Shown here: positions 55,974 to 63,943 of the stretch, in pieces
Numbering within the stretch: the stretch's first letter is position 1
Layout: every line of letters begins with the position of its first letter
From: Chitinophagales bacterium
GTDB taxonomy: Bacteria; Bacteroidota; Bacteroidia; Chitinophagales; LD1
Direction: 5' to 3'
Length of the DNA: 64,000 bases
Assembly: GCA_019638515.1 (NCBI GenBank)
Contig: JAHBTS010000003.1
Location: 62,001 to 126,000, forward strand
Notes under the pieces: model-generated
Databases searched by the model: none
Seen by the model: only the letters and a program-made list of their open reading frames with translations
Told to the model about the DNA's origin: nothing
Program-made: the position numbers and the translations under genes

Positions 55974-56485
55974 ACATTTAACCGCTTTTTAATTTCTGCA
56001 ATTGCCATTTGCTGTTCGCGCACTCTGCCCACGCGCAGGGCATCAGTTAGTGCCAATAACTCATATATATCGGGGTCGCGTAAACTGGCATCAATCGCAC
56101 CCTTGTAAAGCGGTTCAATAGCACGCCCCCGTACCTTGCCTTTGGCATATTTCCACACATACGGCTCGCTGCTACGTATTTCGTTGTTCAAAGGCGGTGC
56201 AGCATGTGATGTAGGAATGCCCCTTACCATTTCACCCGGTCGCACCGGAAACACATAGCGAATACCGTATTGTAAAAAATCAATCAGCGCGGGTTTCATA
56301 ATAATAGCTTTGTCCTCACTAATCAACCCGGCAAACACTGAGCGGCTGATAGAATAACTAAACTCGCCTAAGCTGATTTTCATTTGCTCGGCAATGTCTT
56401 TCATTATCCATTCGCGCTCTTTTAAAGAGGCAAGTTTTAGCAAGATAGCTACATCCTGCGGTTTCATTCCGGCATGTTTTCTCAT
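55970..56485 (-). CDS. Winged-helix DNA-binding protein, probable antitoxin/regulator
   Basis: A 171-residue protein with an N-terminal helix-turn-helix (DIAEQMKISLGEFSYSISR, about 31-49) in a winged-helix arrangement, followed by a basic central segment. It overlaps the nucleotidyltransferase gene by 4 bases, so it is translated first and likely acts as its antitoxin and/or autoregulator. Upstream of its ATG lie three palindromes (56503-56646), the first only 18 bases away, which it probably binds. Confidence 0.72.
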   Translation of the reverse strand: MRKHAGMKPQDVAILLKLASLKEREWIMKDIAEQMKISLGEFSYSISRSVFAGLISEDKAIIMKPALIDFLQYGIRYVFPVRPGEMVRGIPTSHAAPPLNNEIRSSEPYVWKYAKGKVRGRAIEPLYKGAIDASLRDPDIYELLALTDALRVGRVREQQMAIAEIKKRLNV

Positions 56486-56502
56486 GTTGTAAAGTTACTA
56501 AT

Positions 56503-56528
56503 ATTTCACAATTCACGAAATGTGAAAT
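56503..56528. promoter_or_regulatory. Inverted repeat 1 (ATTTCACA/TGTGAAAT), probable operator
   Basis: Two perfect 8-base arms separated by 10 bases, just upstream of the winged-helix gene. The half-site TTTCACA recurs in inverted repeat 2 (56593-56611), so both probably bind one regulator, most likely the winged-helix protein. Confidence 0.65.
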
Positions 56529-56592
56529 TTGAGTGCAAAACCATTGTAAATCAGTTATTTACTTAAACTTGTACTGAAAGTTAAAACAAAGT

Positions 56593-56611
56593 GTTTCACA
56601 TTTTGTGAAAC
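56593..56611. promoter_or_regulatory. Inverted repeat 2 (GTTTCACA/TGTGAAAC), probable operator
   Basis: Two perfect 8-base arms with a 3-base spacer, sharing the TTTCACA half-site with inverted repeat 1. It lies between the divergent winged-helix and FHA-protease genes and could control either. Confidence 0.65.
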
Positions 56612-56629
56612 TACTTTTTTACCATATTA

Positions 56630-56646
56630 ATTCGCAAATTGCGAAT
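56630..56646. promoter_or_regulatory. 17-base perfect palindrome (ATTCGCAA-A-TTGCGAAT)
   Basis: A perfect palindrome with 8-base arms and one central base, 66 bases before the FHA-protease ATG. Its half-site differs from TTTCACA, so it may be bound by another regulator or mark a promoter element. Confidence 0.6.
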
Positions 56647-56711
56647 CAGCCGCTGGTTTCTACTTTCAGGAAATTGGAAGCTGAAGAGAACTTTTACTTT
56701 AATTTGTGCCA

Positions 56712-57929
56712 ATGAAAACCTACACCATCGGTCGAAATTCCGAAGCCGACATTATACTCACAGCCCACTTTTGCAGCCGCGACCACGCTAAACTTACAAT
56801 TAGCAACACGGGTAAAATCTTCTTGCAGGATATCAGCAGCAACGGCACAACCATCAACGGTAAAAAAATAACTAACCAAACCAGTGAAGTAAATTATGGA
56901 GATGAAATTCTTTTTGCAGGAGTAGAAAAATTAGACTGGAGTAAAATCGAAAAACCTCAACCAAAACATCCAATTCCTGCTCCGCCAATTCCTGCTCCTC
57001 CATTTGTAAAACGTTACGCGCTTAAAACAGTTATTGCCCTCTCATCAATCGGCTTGCTTTTATTGCTTTTCCGATTTATTAGCGGTGTTAATACTTCAAA
57101 ACCGGAAATGCCACTAAGCGCAACTGAAATTTACAACCGTTACAAAAACACAGTTGTGTTGGTTGAAGTAAAATACTATGTGCGCATACACACCAAAGCA
57201 ACCCAACTTTATTTCGGCTTAAAGCCCAACAAGGAAATTGATTTTAATAAAGATAAAAGTGAGTTACAGCCGCTTTCATCGGAGGGTACTGCTTTTTTTA
57301 TTGATAGCAACGGAACACTTATTACCAATCACCACGTTATTAAACCCTGGCAATTCGATAGAAACCTGAAAGATTACTTTTTCACTAAAATTAAACCTGC
57401 AATTAAAAAAGCACTACGCGAAGGCGGTTGGGGCGAAGACGACCCCAAATTCTATGGTGAATTAGAAGCCATTTACATTTATCCAAATGGCAAAAGGTTC
57501 ACTCCCGAAAACCGTATTCAATGCACCGAGCTAAAAATTTCTGATGATGAAGACATTGACCTCGCTTCTATTCAAACAATTTCCGGCAGTTTGCCGCAGG
57601 GTGTATCAATTATTTCGCGTAAAGAAACAGAACCCGATGAAACTAAAATTCAGGTAGGCTCTCCTGCTTTCGTAATTAGCTTTCCGTATGGTGATGAGTT
57701 AGCAACAAACGAAAGCAATGAACTAAATTGCACTTCTACAACAGGCAGTTTCACACAGCCTCCTGCCAAAAAATACATTCAATACTCAGCCCAAGTTGCA
57801 AGTGGCAGCAGCGGTTCACCGGTTTTTAATCAGTATGGAAAACTTGTTGCAGTTACTTACCTCGGATCTTCTTCGGGTCAAAGTTTTAATAGAGGAATTT
57901 TAATAAAATATCTCTCTATGCTTCAGTAA
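56712..57929 (+). CDS. FHA-TM-trypsin-like serine protease
   Basis: A 405-residue protein. FHA domain about 1-72, with YTIGRN, CSRDHA and SSNGTTIN, the conserved phosphothreonine-binding residues. A Pro-rich linker and one membrane segment (about 104-120) follow, then a trypsin/HtrA-like domain: H208 (TNHHVI), D283 (DEDIDLASI) and S367 in GSSGSP. So the FHA part faces the cytoplasm and the protease the outside, or the reverse. It would recognise a phosphothreonine, fitting the kinase 3 kb away. The ATG at 56712 is preferred to a GTG at 56706. It has no downstream partner on its strand. Confidence 0.86.
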   Translation: MKTYTIGRNSEADIILTAHFCSRDHAKLTISNTGKIFLQDISSNGTTINGKKITNQTSEVNYGDEILFAGVEKLDWSKIEKPQPKHPIPAPPIPAPPFVKRYALKTVIALSSIGLLLLLFRFISGVNTSKPEMPLSATEIYNRYKNTVVLVEVKYYVRIHTKATQLYFGLKPNKEIDFNKDKSELQPLSSEGTAFFIDSNGTLITNHHVIKPWQFDRNLKDYFFTKIKPAIKKALREGGWGEDDPKFYGELEAIYIYPNGKRFTPENRIQCTELKISDDEDIDLASIQTISGSLPQGVSIISRKETEPDETKIQVGSPAFVISFPYGDELATNESNELNCTSTTGSFTQPPAKKYIQYSAQVASGSSGSPVFNQYGKLVAVTYLGSSSGQSFNRGILIKYLSMLQ

Positions 57930-58023
57930 AACAAACAGCACATTGAGTGTGGCAATCTACTGCATTATGTTTAATCGAGCTACCATGAATTAACTAAAAC
58001 AGCTTTTTATACACTCCTCCTTA

Positions 58024-58061
58024 CAAAAAAACAGCCCCAATAGTTTACACTACCGAGGCTG
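58024..58061 (-). terminator. Strong rho-independent terminator of the DUF2249 gene
   Basis: On the minus strand a 13-base stem (CAGCCTCGGTAGT paired with ACTATTGGGGCTG, with three G-U pairs) closes a GTAA loop and is followed by seven T. Because the wobble pairs become mismatches on the other strand, it acts only on minus-strand transcripts, 26 bases after the stop at 58087. Confidence 0.82.
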
Positions 58062-58086
58062 AAAAATCAAAACTGCAAATAGCCTT

Positions 58087-58842
58087 CTACATCTTCTTCA
58101 CTTTCACAACACGTACTTTCCATACCTCCGGTCCGCTCACTATATATTCCCATTTAAATGGTTCTTTACTCTCTGCCTCCATTTGGTAATATAGTGGTTT
58201 GGGGTCGTGATCGTTCGTAAACTCAAATGCTTCGCCCTGCTTAATATCTGCAAATGCTTTGTAAAACATTTCGTGGCGCTCGGTGGGCGGATAAGGGCGA
58301 ATATCAAACTCATTCACTACCGAAAAACCATCATCTCCCAAGCCCGTTTTGGCATTCTTGGTAATGTGAATTACATATTCATTGAGTGCTTTCTTTTTGT
58401 AAATCCATGTGTGTTTACCTTCAAACTTATTTACAAAAACACCATGAATTTCTGTTGGGTCTTCTTTAGCAATAAGTTCCATAGTAGTTCCCGCTTCCAT
58501 CATTCCATAACGGTGAAATACTACTTGCCGCCAATCTTTCTGCTCAATTTTACGAAGGTCTAAAAGTGTAGAAATATCGGCAAATTCGCGCCCTTGCGAA
58601 GCCTCTGTTCGCGTAACTTTTACTTTCCATTCTCTGCCACCTCGGCTCAAATATTCCCAACCAACCACATCGCCATAAATAGATCTAAATTCATAATACA
58701 GCGGAATGGGATCATGATCGTTTATAAAAATAAAATGTTCGCCCACCGGCAATTCTTTAAATAGCTGGATAAGCATTTCGTGGCGCTTAATTGGTATATA
58801 TACGCGCACATCTAATTCTTCGATTACTGCTTCATTATTCAT
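58087..58842 (-). CDS. DUF2249-repeat protein
   Basis: A 251-residue protein made of DUF2249 units: a clear one at about 8-78 (HFIFINDHDPIPLYYE), a degenerate one in the middle (about 95-175) and a clear one at about 183-250 (FEFTNDHDPKPLYYQ). DUF2249 is a TusA-like fold met next to hemerythrin/RIC and nitrogen-oxide genes. It is divergent from the gene at 58965, with a 24-base inverted repeat between them. The ATG at 58842 was chosen over an upstream in-frame start at 58887. Confidence 0.83.
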   Translation of the reverse strand: MNNEAVIEELDVRVYIPIKRHEMLIQLFKELPVGEHFIFINDHDPIPLYYEFRSIYGDVVGWEYLSRGGREWKVKVTRTEASQGREFADISTLLDLRKIEQKDWRQVVFHRYGMMEAGTTMELIAKEDPTEIHGVFVNKFEGKHTWIYKKKALNEYVIHITKNAKTGLGDDGFSVVNEFDIRPYPPTERHEMFYKAFADIKQGEAFEFTNDHDPKPLYYQMEAESKEPFKWEYIVSGPEVWKVRVVKVKKM

Positions 58843-58885
58843 ACTTAGAAATATTGTTTGTGTTACAATTCTACAATTTAACGGC

Positions 58886-58909
58886 ATAAAAGTACTTAAA
58901 TACTTTTAT
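58886..58909. promoter_or_regulatory. 24-base inverted repeat, candidate NsrR/Rrf2 operator
   Basis: Perfect 9-base arms ATAAAAGTA and TACTTTTAT separated by CTTAAA, midway between two divergent DUF2249 genes. The layout (long A/T-rich arms with a short TTAAA centre) is like NsrR boxes. The Rrf2 regulator at 62985 is the obvious candidate to bind it. Confidence 0.6.
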
Positions 58910-58923
58910 TTTAAAAATCTTTT

Positions 58924-58931
58924 TACTTTTG
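58924..58931 (+). promoter_or_regulatory. Candidate -7 box (TACTTTTG) for the RIC-fusion gene
   Basis: An exact TAnnTTTG match 33 bases before the ATG at 58965 and 14 bases after the inverted repeat, so a protein bound at 58886-58909 would cover the -33 region. No clean TTTG is seen at the ideal -33 spacing. Confidence 0.45.
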
Positions 58932-58964
58932 ATGTGAAAATTTTATCACCAAACCATAGCAATT

Positions 58965-60443
58965 ATGCAAACAGCTAATGAAACCGTTATCAATGTTCAA
59001 GAAATAGAACCACGGTTAAGACATCAAACTATATTTCAGGTATTTAATACGCTGCAAGAAGGTGAGAGCCTTATTATCCACAACAACCACGACCCCAAAC
59101 CCGTGTACTACCAACTAATGGATTTACGCGGAAATATTTTCAGTTGGCAGTACCTACAAGAAGGTCCCGAATGGTGGGATATTCGCGTTACAAGAATTAT
59201 ACCTATAGTACCCACAGAGGATAAAGATTTCATTATCAATATTCCCATTATTGAACCACGCATGAAGCATGCCACTATCTTTCATGTGTACGACAGCTTA
59301 AAAGCCGGAGAATCATTTATTATCCACAACAACCACGATCCCAAGCCCGTTTACTACCAGCTTGCAGACCAACATGGCAACACTTTTACTTGGGAATACC
59401 TGCAACAAGGACCCGAATGGTGGGATATTCGCGTTACCAAAAAAGAAACTGCGCAGCAAACACCTGCATCAGAAAACAACACCACCGAGAACTTGCAACA
59501 AGGAGAAACAGTTTTAGATATTCCATCGCTTGAGCCACGCCTAAAACATCCTACCATTTTTAAAACTTTTGATAGCCTGCAAGCAGGCCAAAGTTTCATT
59601 ATTCACAACGACCACGATCCTAAACCTGTATATTACCAACTACTAAATGAACGTGGCGATGTATTTACTTGGGAATACTTGCTGCAAGGGCCGCAATGGT
59701 GGGATATTCGCGTTACAAGAAAAGGCGAAGAAAGCACCGAAACCATTGGCGAAATAGTAGCCAAAGACATGCGCAAAGCCCAGGTTTTTAAAAAGTATGG
59801 CATTGATTTTTGCTGCGGAGGTAAAAAAACGGTGCGCCAAGCGTGTGCTGAAAAAAGAATAGATGCCACACAAGTAGAGCACGAACTCCGTCAACCCGTG
59901 CAAGGCATTACTTCCGGCAATATGAATTTCGATGATTGGAGTGTAGATTTTCTTGCCGATTTTATTGTAAACACACACCACCAATACGTACGCAAATACT
60001 TACCAGAAATTATGGGCTATGCCGCCAAAGTAGCACAAGTACACGGTACGCACCACCCCGAACTTCTAAAAATTAAAGAACTTTTTACACAAGTAAATCA
60101 AGAACTTTCGCAACATCTTATTGATGAAGAAAGCAAACTGTTTCCGGCAATTAAAGAGTTATCTAAAGCCAAAAACTCGCAAATTGCCTACAACAGTACC
60201 TCTGGCGAAACCTTCAATGCAATGGTGGCAGCCACCGAGCAAGAGCACGATAATGTAGGGCGCTTACTCGACCAAATACGGAAACTAAGCCACCACTATA
60301 CCATTCCCGAAGATGCCTGCACCAGCTATAAACTACTCTTTAATATGTTAGAAGAATTTGAGAACGATTTATTTATACACATACATCTCGAAAACAACCT
60401 CCTTTTTCCTAAAGCCTTGGATATTGAAAAATCGCTTTCGTAA
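58965..60443 (+). CDS. Three DUF2249 repeats fused to RIC/ScdA-type hemerythrin di-iron protein
   Basis: A 492-residue fusion. Three very similar DUF2249 units lie at about 13-80, 95-165 and 187-255, each with HN(N/D)HDPKPVYYQL and GP(E/Q)WWDIRV. Then comes an ScdA/RIC N-terminal domain (DUF542, about 262-310) with DFCCGG, and a C-terminal hemerythrin-like bundle (about 330-490) with several His/Glu ligands (HHQYVR, EQEHDNVG, HIHLENNLLFP). RIC proteins (YtfE/ScdA) repair iron-sulfur clusters after nitrosative or oxidative damage. A standard RIC lacks the three DUF2249 units, so this fusion is expanded. Confidence 0.92.
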   Translation: MQTANETVINVQEIEPRLRHQTIFQVFNTLQEGESLIIHNNHDPKPVYYQLMDLRGNIFSWQYLQEGPEWWDIRVTRIIPIVPTEDKDFIINIPIIEPRMKHATIFHVYDSLKAGESFIIHNNHDPKPVYYQLADQHGNTFTWEYLQQGPEWWDIRVTKKETAQQTPASENNTTENLQQGETVLDIPSLEPRLKHPTIFKTFDSLQAGQSFIIHNDHDPKPVYYQLLNERGDVFTWEYLLQGPQWWDIRVTRKGEESTETIGEIVAKDMRKAQVFKKYGIDFCCGGKKTVRQACAEKRIDATQVEHELRQPVQGITSGNMNFDDWSVDFLADFIVNTHHQYVRKYLPEIMGYAAKVAQVHGTHHPELLKIKELFTQVNQELSQHLIDEESKLFPAIKELSKAKNSQIAYNSTSGETFNAMVAATEQEHDNVGRLLDQIRKLSHHYTIPEDACTSYKLLFNMLEEFENDLFIHIHLENNLLFPKALDIEKSLS

Positions 60444-60531
60444 TATACTTCCATTTGCTGCTGTAAATACCTGAATTGCTTTTTATTCGCGTATTTGCGG
60501 CAGCTTTTAAAACAGTATAAGTCCATAGCAA

Positions 60532-61362
60532 ATGCTTATAAATGAACGAACCAAAATTGCAGCACTCCTAAAGCATCATCCCGATGCATTGGAAACAATA
60601 GTGGCCATAGCACCCGATTTTAAAAAGCTGCGCAATCCTATTCTTCGGGCAATTATGGCGGGAAGAACCAGCATTGCCATGGCATCGAAAGTAGGCAACT
60701 GCAAACCCGAAGATTTCTTTAAAGCATTGGCACCATTGGGATTTGAAATAGACAGCCATACCAAAGCAGAAGAAAAACCCATAGAAAAGCAACCGCAGCC
60801 GGAATTTTTGGCAACACGCACACCGGAGCAAATTATTCACTTCGATGTACGCGCCATGCTTGCAGAAGGAAACGACCCGCTCAAGCAAATTCAACAAAAA
60901 GCAAAAGCGCTCAATGCGAGCGAAACGCTCCTTATTATCAATAATTTTGAACCCGTACCGCTCATAAAATTATTAGAAAAACAAGGCTTTTCAACCTATG
61001 TAAACCACATAAATACCGATACCATAGAAACCTATTTTTTCAAAGAAAAAAATACCGAAGCCGATAATAACACAGCCGATGCAATAGAAGAAAACATCGC
61101 TACTTCGGGCGATTGGGAGCAGGTGCTTGCACACTTTCAAAACAACTTGGAAGAAATAGACGTGCGCCACCTAGAAATGCCGCTTCCTATGATAACCATT
61201 TTAGAAGCATTGGAAACCCTACCAAATGAAAAAGCACTTTATGTACACCATAAAAGAATTCCGGTATTTCTACTTACAGAGCTAAAGGAACGCCACTTTG
61301 AATACCGCATAAAAGAAATACAAGATGGTGAAGTTTATTTGCTCATTTTTAAAAATAGATAA
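60532..61362 (+). CDS. DUF1858-like and DUF2249-like protein
   Basis: A 276-residue protein. The first about 75 residues resemble DUF1858 (KHHPDALETIVAIAPDFKKL), followed by two degenerate DUF2249 units (about 105-170 and 205-275; each has a NNFEPVPL or HHKRIPVFLL segment in place of the HDPxP motif). It lies 88 bases after the RIC fusion and 6 bases before the COX1-like gene, so it is probably co-transcribed with the latter. Function unknown; the context points to nitrogen-oxide or redox stress. Confidence 0.78.
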   Translation: MLINERTKIAALLKHHPDALETIVAIAPDFKKLRNPILRAIMAGRTSIAMASKVGNCKPEDFFKALAPLGFEIDSHTKAEEKPIEKQPQPEFLATRTPEQIIHFDVRAMLAEGNDPLKQIQQKAKALNASETLLIINNFEPVPLIKLLEKQGFSTYVNHINTDTIETYFFKEKNTEADNNTADAIEENIATSGDWEQVLAHFQNNLEEIDVRHLEMPLPMITILEALETLPNEKALYVHHKRIPVFLLTELKERHFEYRIKEIQDGEVYLLIFKNR

Positions 61363-61368
61363 CCATTT

Positions 61369-62655
61369 ATGTTAGCACCAAGCATTGGTGGCGGACTACA
61401 ACAAACCACCAATTACAAAGTAGTAGTGCCGTTTTATGTTTATGCTGCCATTTCTTTTTTGGTGGCAACTGTGCTGCTATTGTGCCATACAGATATAGTG
61501 GAGTTACACTACTTCCAACCATACACATTGGCCATCACACATATTATGGCGTTGGGTTGGGCTACCATGATTATTTTGGGCGCTTCGCACCAATTACTTC
61601 CGGTACTGGTAGAAGGCAAACTCGATAGCAATTTACTGGCTTACCTTACCTTTGCAGCTACTGCAATCGGCATTCCATTTTTGGTAATTGGATTTTATAT
61701 TTTTCATGTAGGCTGGGTACTGCAAACCGGAGCTGTACTAATAAATATTGGCGTAGTTTTTTACCTCCTCAATGTATTCGAAAGCTCATTTAAAAGCAAG
61801 CAACGCAATGTACATACCTGGTATATTCTTACTGCCGCGCTATGGTTGTTTTCAACTACTTTTTTAGGCTTATTATTGGTGTTCAATTTTACGCACCATT
61901 TACTTGCAAAAGATTCGTTGGCGTACCTTTCTATTCATGCACACTTAGGCATTGCAGGCTGGTTTCTGCTCTTGGTAATTGGAGTTGGGTCGCGTTTAAT
62001 TCCCATGTTTTTAATTTCAAAATATAACAACAACCAATTGCTATGGTGGATATACGGTTTGGTGAATATGGGCTTGGTAAGTTTCCTTCTTTTTAAGGTA
62101 TTAGATTTCCCTGCTGTGTACTTCTATGGCTCTATTGCTATTGCATTTAGCGGCATAGTATTGTTTAGCATACATTGCATAAAAGCGTACCGCGTTAGAA
62201 TCAGAAAAAATGTAGATGAACAAATGAAAACATCGCTGCTTTCGGTACTGCAAATGCTGCTTCCGTTTGTGGCACTCATTACCACACTTCTTATTTTGCC
62301 TGCAGAAAAATATCCACGCATGGCATTGCTTTACGGCTTCTGTATTTTCTTTGGTTGGCTTACTGCCATTATTTTGGGCATGACCTTTAAAACACTTCCA
62401 TTTATTGTATGGAACAAAGTATATCACAAAAAGGCACATGCCGGTAAAACACCTGCACCCAAAGAGCTTTTTAGCGAAAAAATTTATCGAGCCATGTTAC
62501 ACTGCTACCTTTCCGGCTTTGTATTGTTTGCCTTAGGCATTATTCTTTTCAATACGGTTGTATTAAAGCTAGGAGCCGCTGCATTGGTTGCTGCTGCTGC
62601 ATTGTATGTATTAAACATTGGAAAAATTATTCTTCACCAACCAAAAAAATTATGA
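61369..62655 (+). CDS. COX1/CcoN-like polytopic membrane protein
   Basis: A 428-residue protein with about twelve membrane segments. Conserved histidines are H58 (ITHIMALGW), H74 (SHQLLPVL), H190 and H192 (HAHLGIAGW), matching the haem-ligand-like pattern of haem-copper oxidase subunit I or of NnrS-type proteins, but the protein is shorter than a typical CcoN. It is therefore a haem-binding redox or NO-related protein by inference. It overlaps the SufT-like gene by 4 bases. Confidence 0.7.
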   Translation: MLAPSIGGGLQQTTNYKVVVPFYVYAAISFLVATVLLLCHTDIVELHYFQPYTLAITHIMALGWATMIILGASHQLLPVLVEGKLDSNLLAYLTFAATAIGIPFLVIGFYIFHVGWVLQTGAVLINIGVVFYLLNVFESSFKSKQRNVHTWYILTAALWLFSTTFLGLLLVFNFTHHLLAKDSLAYLSIHAHLGIAGWFLLLVIGVGSRLIPMFLISKYNNNQLLWWIYGLVNMGLVSFLLFKVLDFPAVYFYGSIAIAFSGIVLFSIHCIKAYRVRIRKNVDEQMKTSLLSVLQMLLPFVALITTLLILPAEKYPRMALLYGFCIFFGWLTAIILGMTFKTLPFIVWNKVYHKKAHAGKTPAPKELFSEKIYRAMLHCYLSGFVLFALGIILFNTVVLKLGAAALVAAAALYVLNIGKIILHQPKKL

Positions 62656-62981
62656 GCGTACACGTAACTACCAACGATACTGCCAGATGCAATTTTGCAC
62701 TCATAGGACTCTACAATGTATATGATCCAGAAATAGGATTAAACGTGGTGGATTTGGGTTTGATATATGAATTAGACTTTAATGAAGCCGATAAAAAAGT
62801 TACCGCCACCATGACACTCACTACTCAATTTTGCCCTATGGGAGATGCCATTACAAGCGATGTTACCGATTCGCTTGCCAATGCTTTTCCCGAATGGAAA
62901 ATAGATGTAAACTTAACTTTCGATCCGCCTTGGGATCATTCAAAAATTTCTGCAGAAGGAAAAGAATCTTTAGGCCATTAA
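62652..62981 (+). CDS. SufT/MIP18-type Fe-S assembly factor (DUF59)
   Basis: A 109-residue DUF59 protein (MIP18 family). It has YDPEIGLNVVDLGLIY and TTQFCPMGDA with the reactive cysteine, and FDPPWD near the end. Such factors (SufT, PaaD) help mature iron-sulfur proteins. It overlaps the COX1-like gene by 4 bases and is followed after 3 bases by the Rrf2 gene, so it probably belongs to the same operon. Confidence 0.92.
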   Translation: MSVHVTTNDTARCNFALIGLYNVYDPEIGLNVVDLGLIYELDFNEADKKVTATMTLTTQFCPMGDAITSDVTDSLANAFPEWKIDVNLTFDPPWDHSKISAEGKESLGH

Positions 62982-62984
62982 ACT

Positions 62985-63416
62985 ATGCTGAACCATACAT
63001 GCAAAACTGCTATTAAAGCCGTAATTTACTTAGCAGGAAAAAGTAAAACAGGCGATAAAGCCAGTATTAAAGAAATTGCCGAACACATCAATGCCAGCGA
63101 ACATACCGTTGGTAAAACTTTGCAAACATTGGTGAAGCAAAAAATCATCAACAGTTTAAAAGGTCCCTCCGGTGGTTTTTACTTAGATGAGAAGCAGCAA
63201 AACCTCCCTATTTTTAATATAGTTGAAACTATTGAAGGCAAGGGCGTTTTCAAAGAATGTGGCTTAGGTTTAAGCAAATGTTCTGCCACGCACCCATGCC
63301 CTATTCACAACGAATACAAGGTTGCCCGCGAGTTGATTGAAAAAATATTCAGAGAGCGAAAAGTAAAAGACCTCTGTACTCCGGTAAGCAACGGTCTGGC
63401 ATTTTTAATGGACTAA
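62985..63416 (+). CDS. Rrf2-family regulator with Fe-S cysteines (NsrR/IscR-like)
   Basis: A 143-residue Rrf2 regulator. The winged-helix domain (about 1-75) has IKEIAEHINASEHTVGKTLQTL, and C92, C99 and C105 (ECGLGLSKCSATHPC) match the three cysteines that hold the iron-sulfur cluster in NsrR and IscR. It probably senses NO or iron-sulfur status and controls this locus, likely via the inverted repeat at 58886-58909. Last gene of the run starting at 60532. Confidence 0.92.
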   Translation: MLNHTCKTAIKAVIYLAGKSKTGDKASIKEIAEHINASEHTVGKTLQTLVKQKIINSLKGPSGGFYLDEKQQNLPIFNIVETIEGKGVFKECGLGLSKCSATHPCPIHNEYKVARELIEKIFRERKVKDLCTPVSNGLAFLMD

Positions 63417-63458
63417 AAACGCATGAAGCAATACTTCTTTTGCAATACACGCATTGCT

Positions 63459-63941
63459 TTATCTAATCTTTCCCGAAAAAATTTTAGAAAGCACAGCATC
63501 TGCCTCTGCAATACTCTTAACGCCAATGCGTAGATGGCTGCCATTATGCAAGTACAATACAATTCCGGTGGTACAGCCTGTATTAAAGAGCGGGTTACTG
63601 CCAAAGCCCATACCCGGCAACAAAAAAGGAAACTTAAAACTAACGGCACTTGCGCTTTTTACTTCGCTCCATGCTATTTGCTGCTGCTTATTAAATGGAG
63701 CAGCACTTACGCTTACTCCTTTAGCTGTAATTTCTAACTTGGTTTTAAATAGTAGCAGCATTGCCAACTCTGCCAATAATGCCACCACTACCGCCAATTC
63801 CATTACAAAGTACTTTCCATTGCCATCGAAATAGAAAAACAATAACAAAGCAGAAATTGCCACCAGTATTTTAAGGAGCACCCACTTATTTTTGTACTCC
63901 AATGTTTCGCTAAATAAAATTGTATTGCCAACTGCACTCAT
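63459..63941 (-). CDS. Small membrane protein of unknown function
   Basis: A 160-residue protein with two hydrophobic segments (about 22-38 and 45-63) followed by a soluble beta-rich domain similar to PH-like bacterial domains found in DUF-type membrane proteins, but I cannot name a family. Its ATG lies 2 bases after the stop of the next minus-strand gene (63944), so the two are probably one operon. It converges with the Rrf2 gene. Confidence 0.65.
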   Translation of the reverse strand: MSAVGNTILFSETLEYKNKWVLLKILVAISALLLFFYFDGNGKYFVMELAVVVALLAELAMLLLFKTKLEITAKGVSVSAAPFNKQQQIAWSEVKSASAVSFKFPFLLPGMGFGSNPLFNTGCTTGIVLYLHNGSHLRIGVKSIAEADAVLSKIFSGKIR

Positions 63942-63943
63942 TG

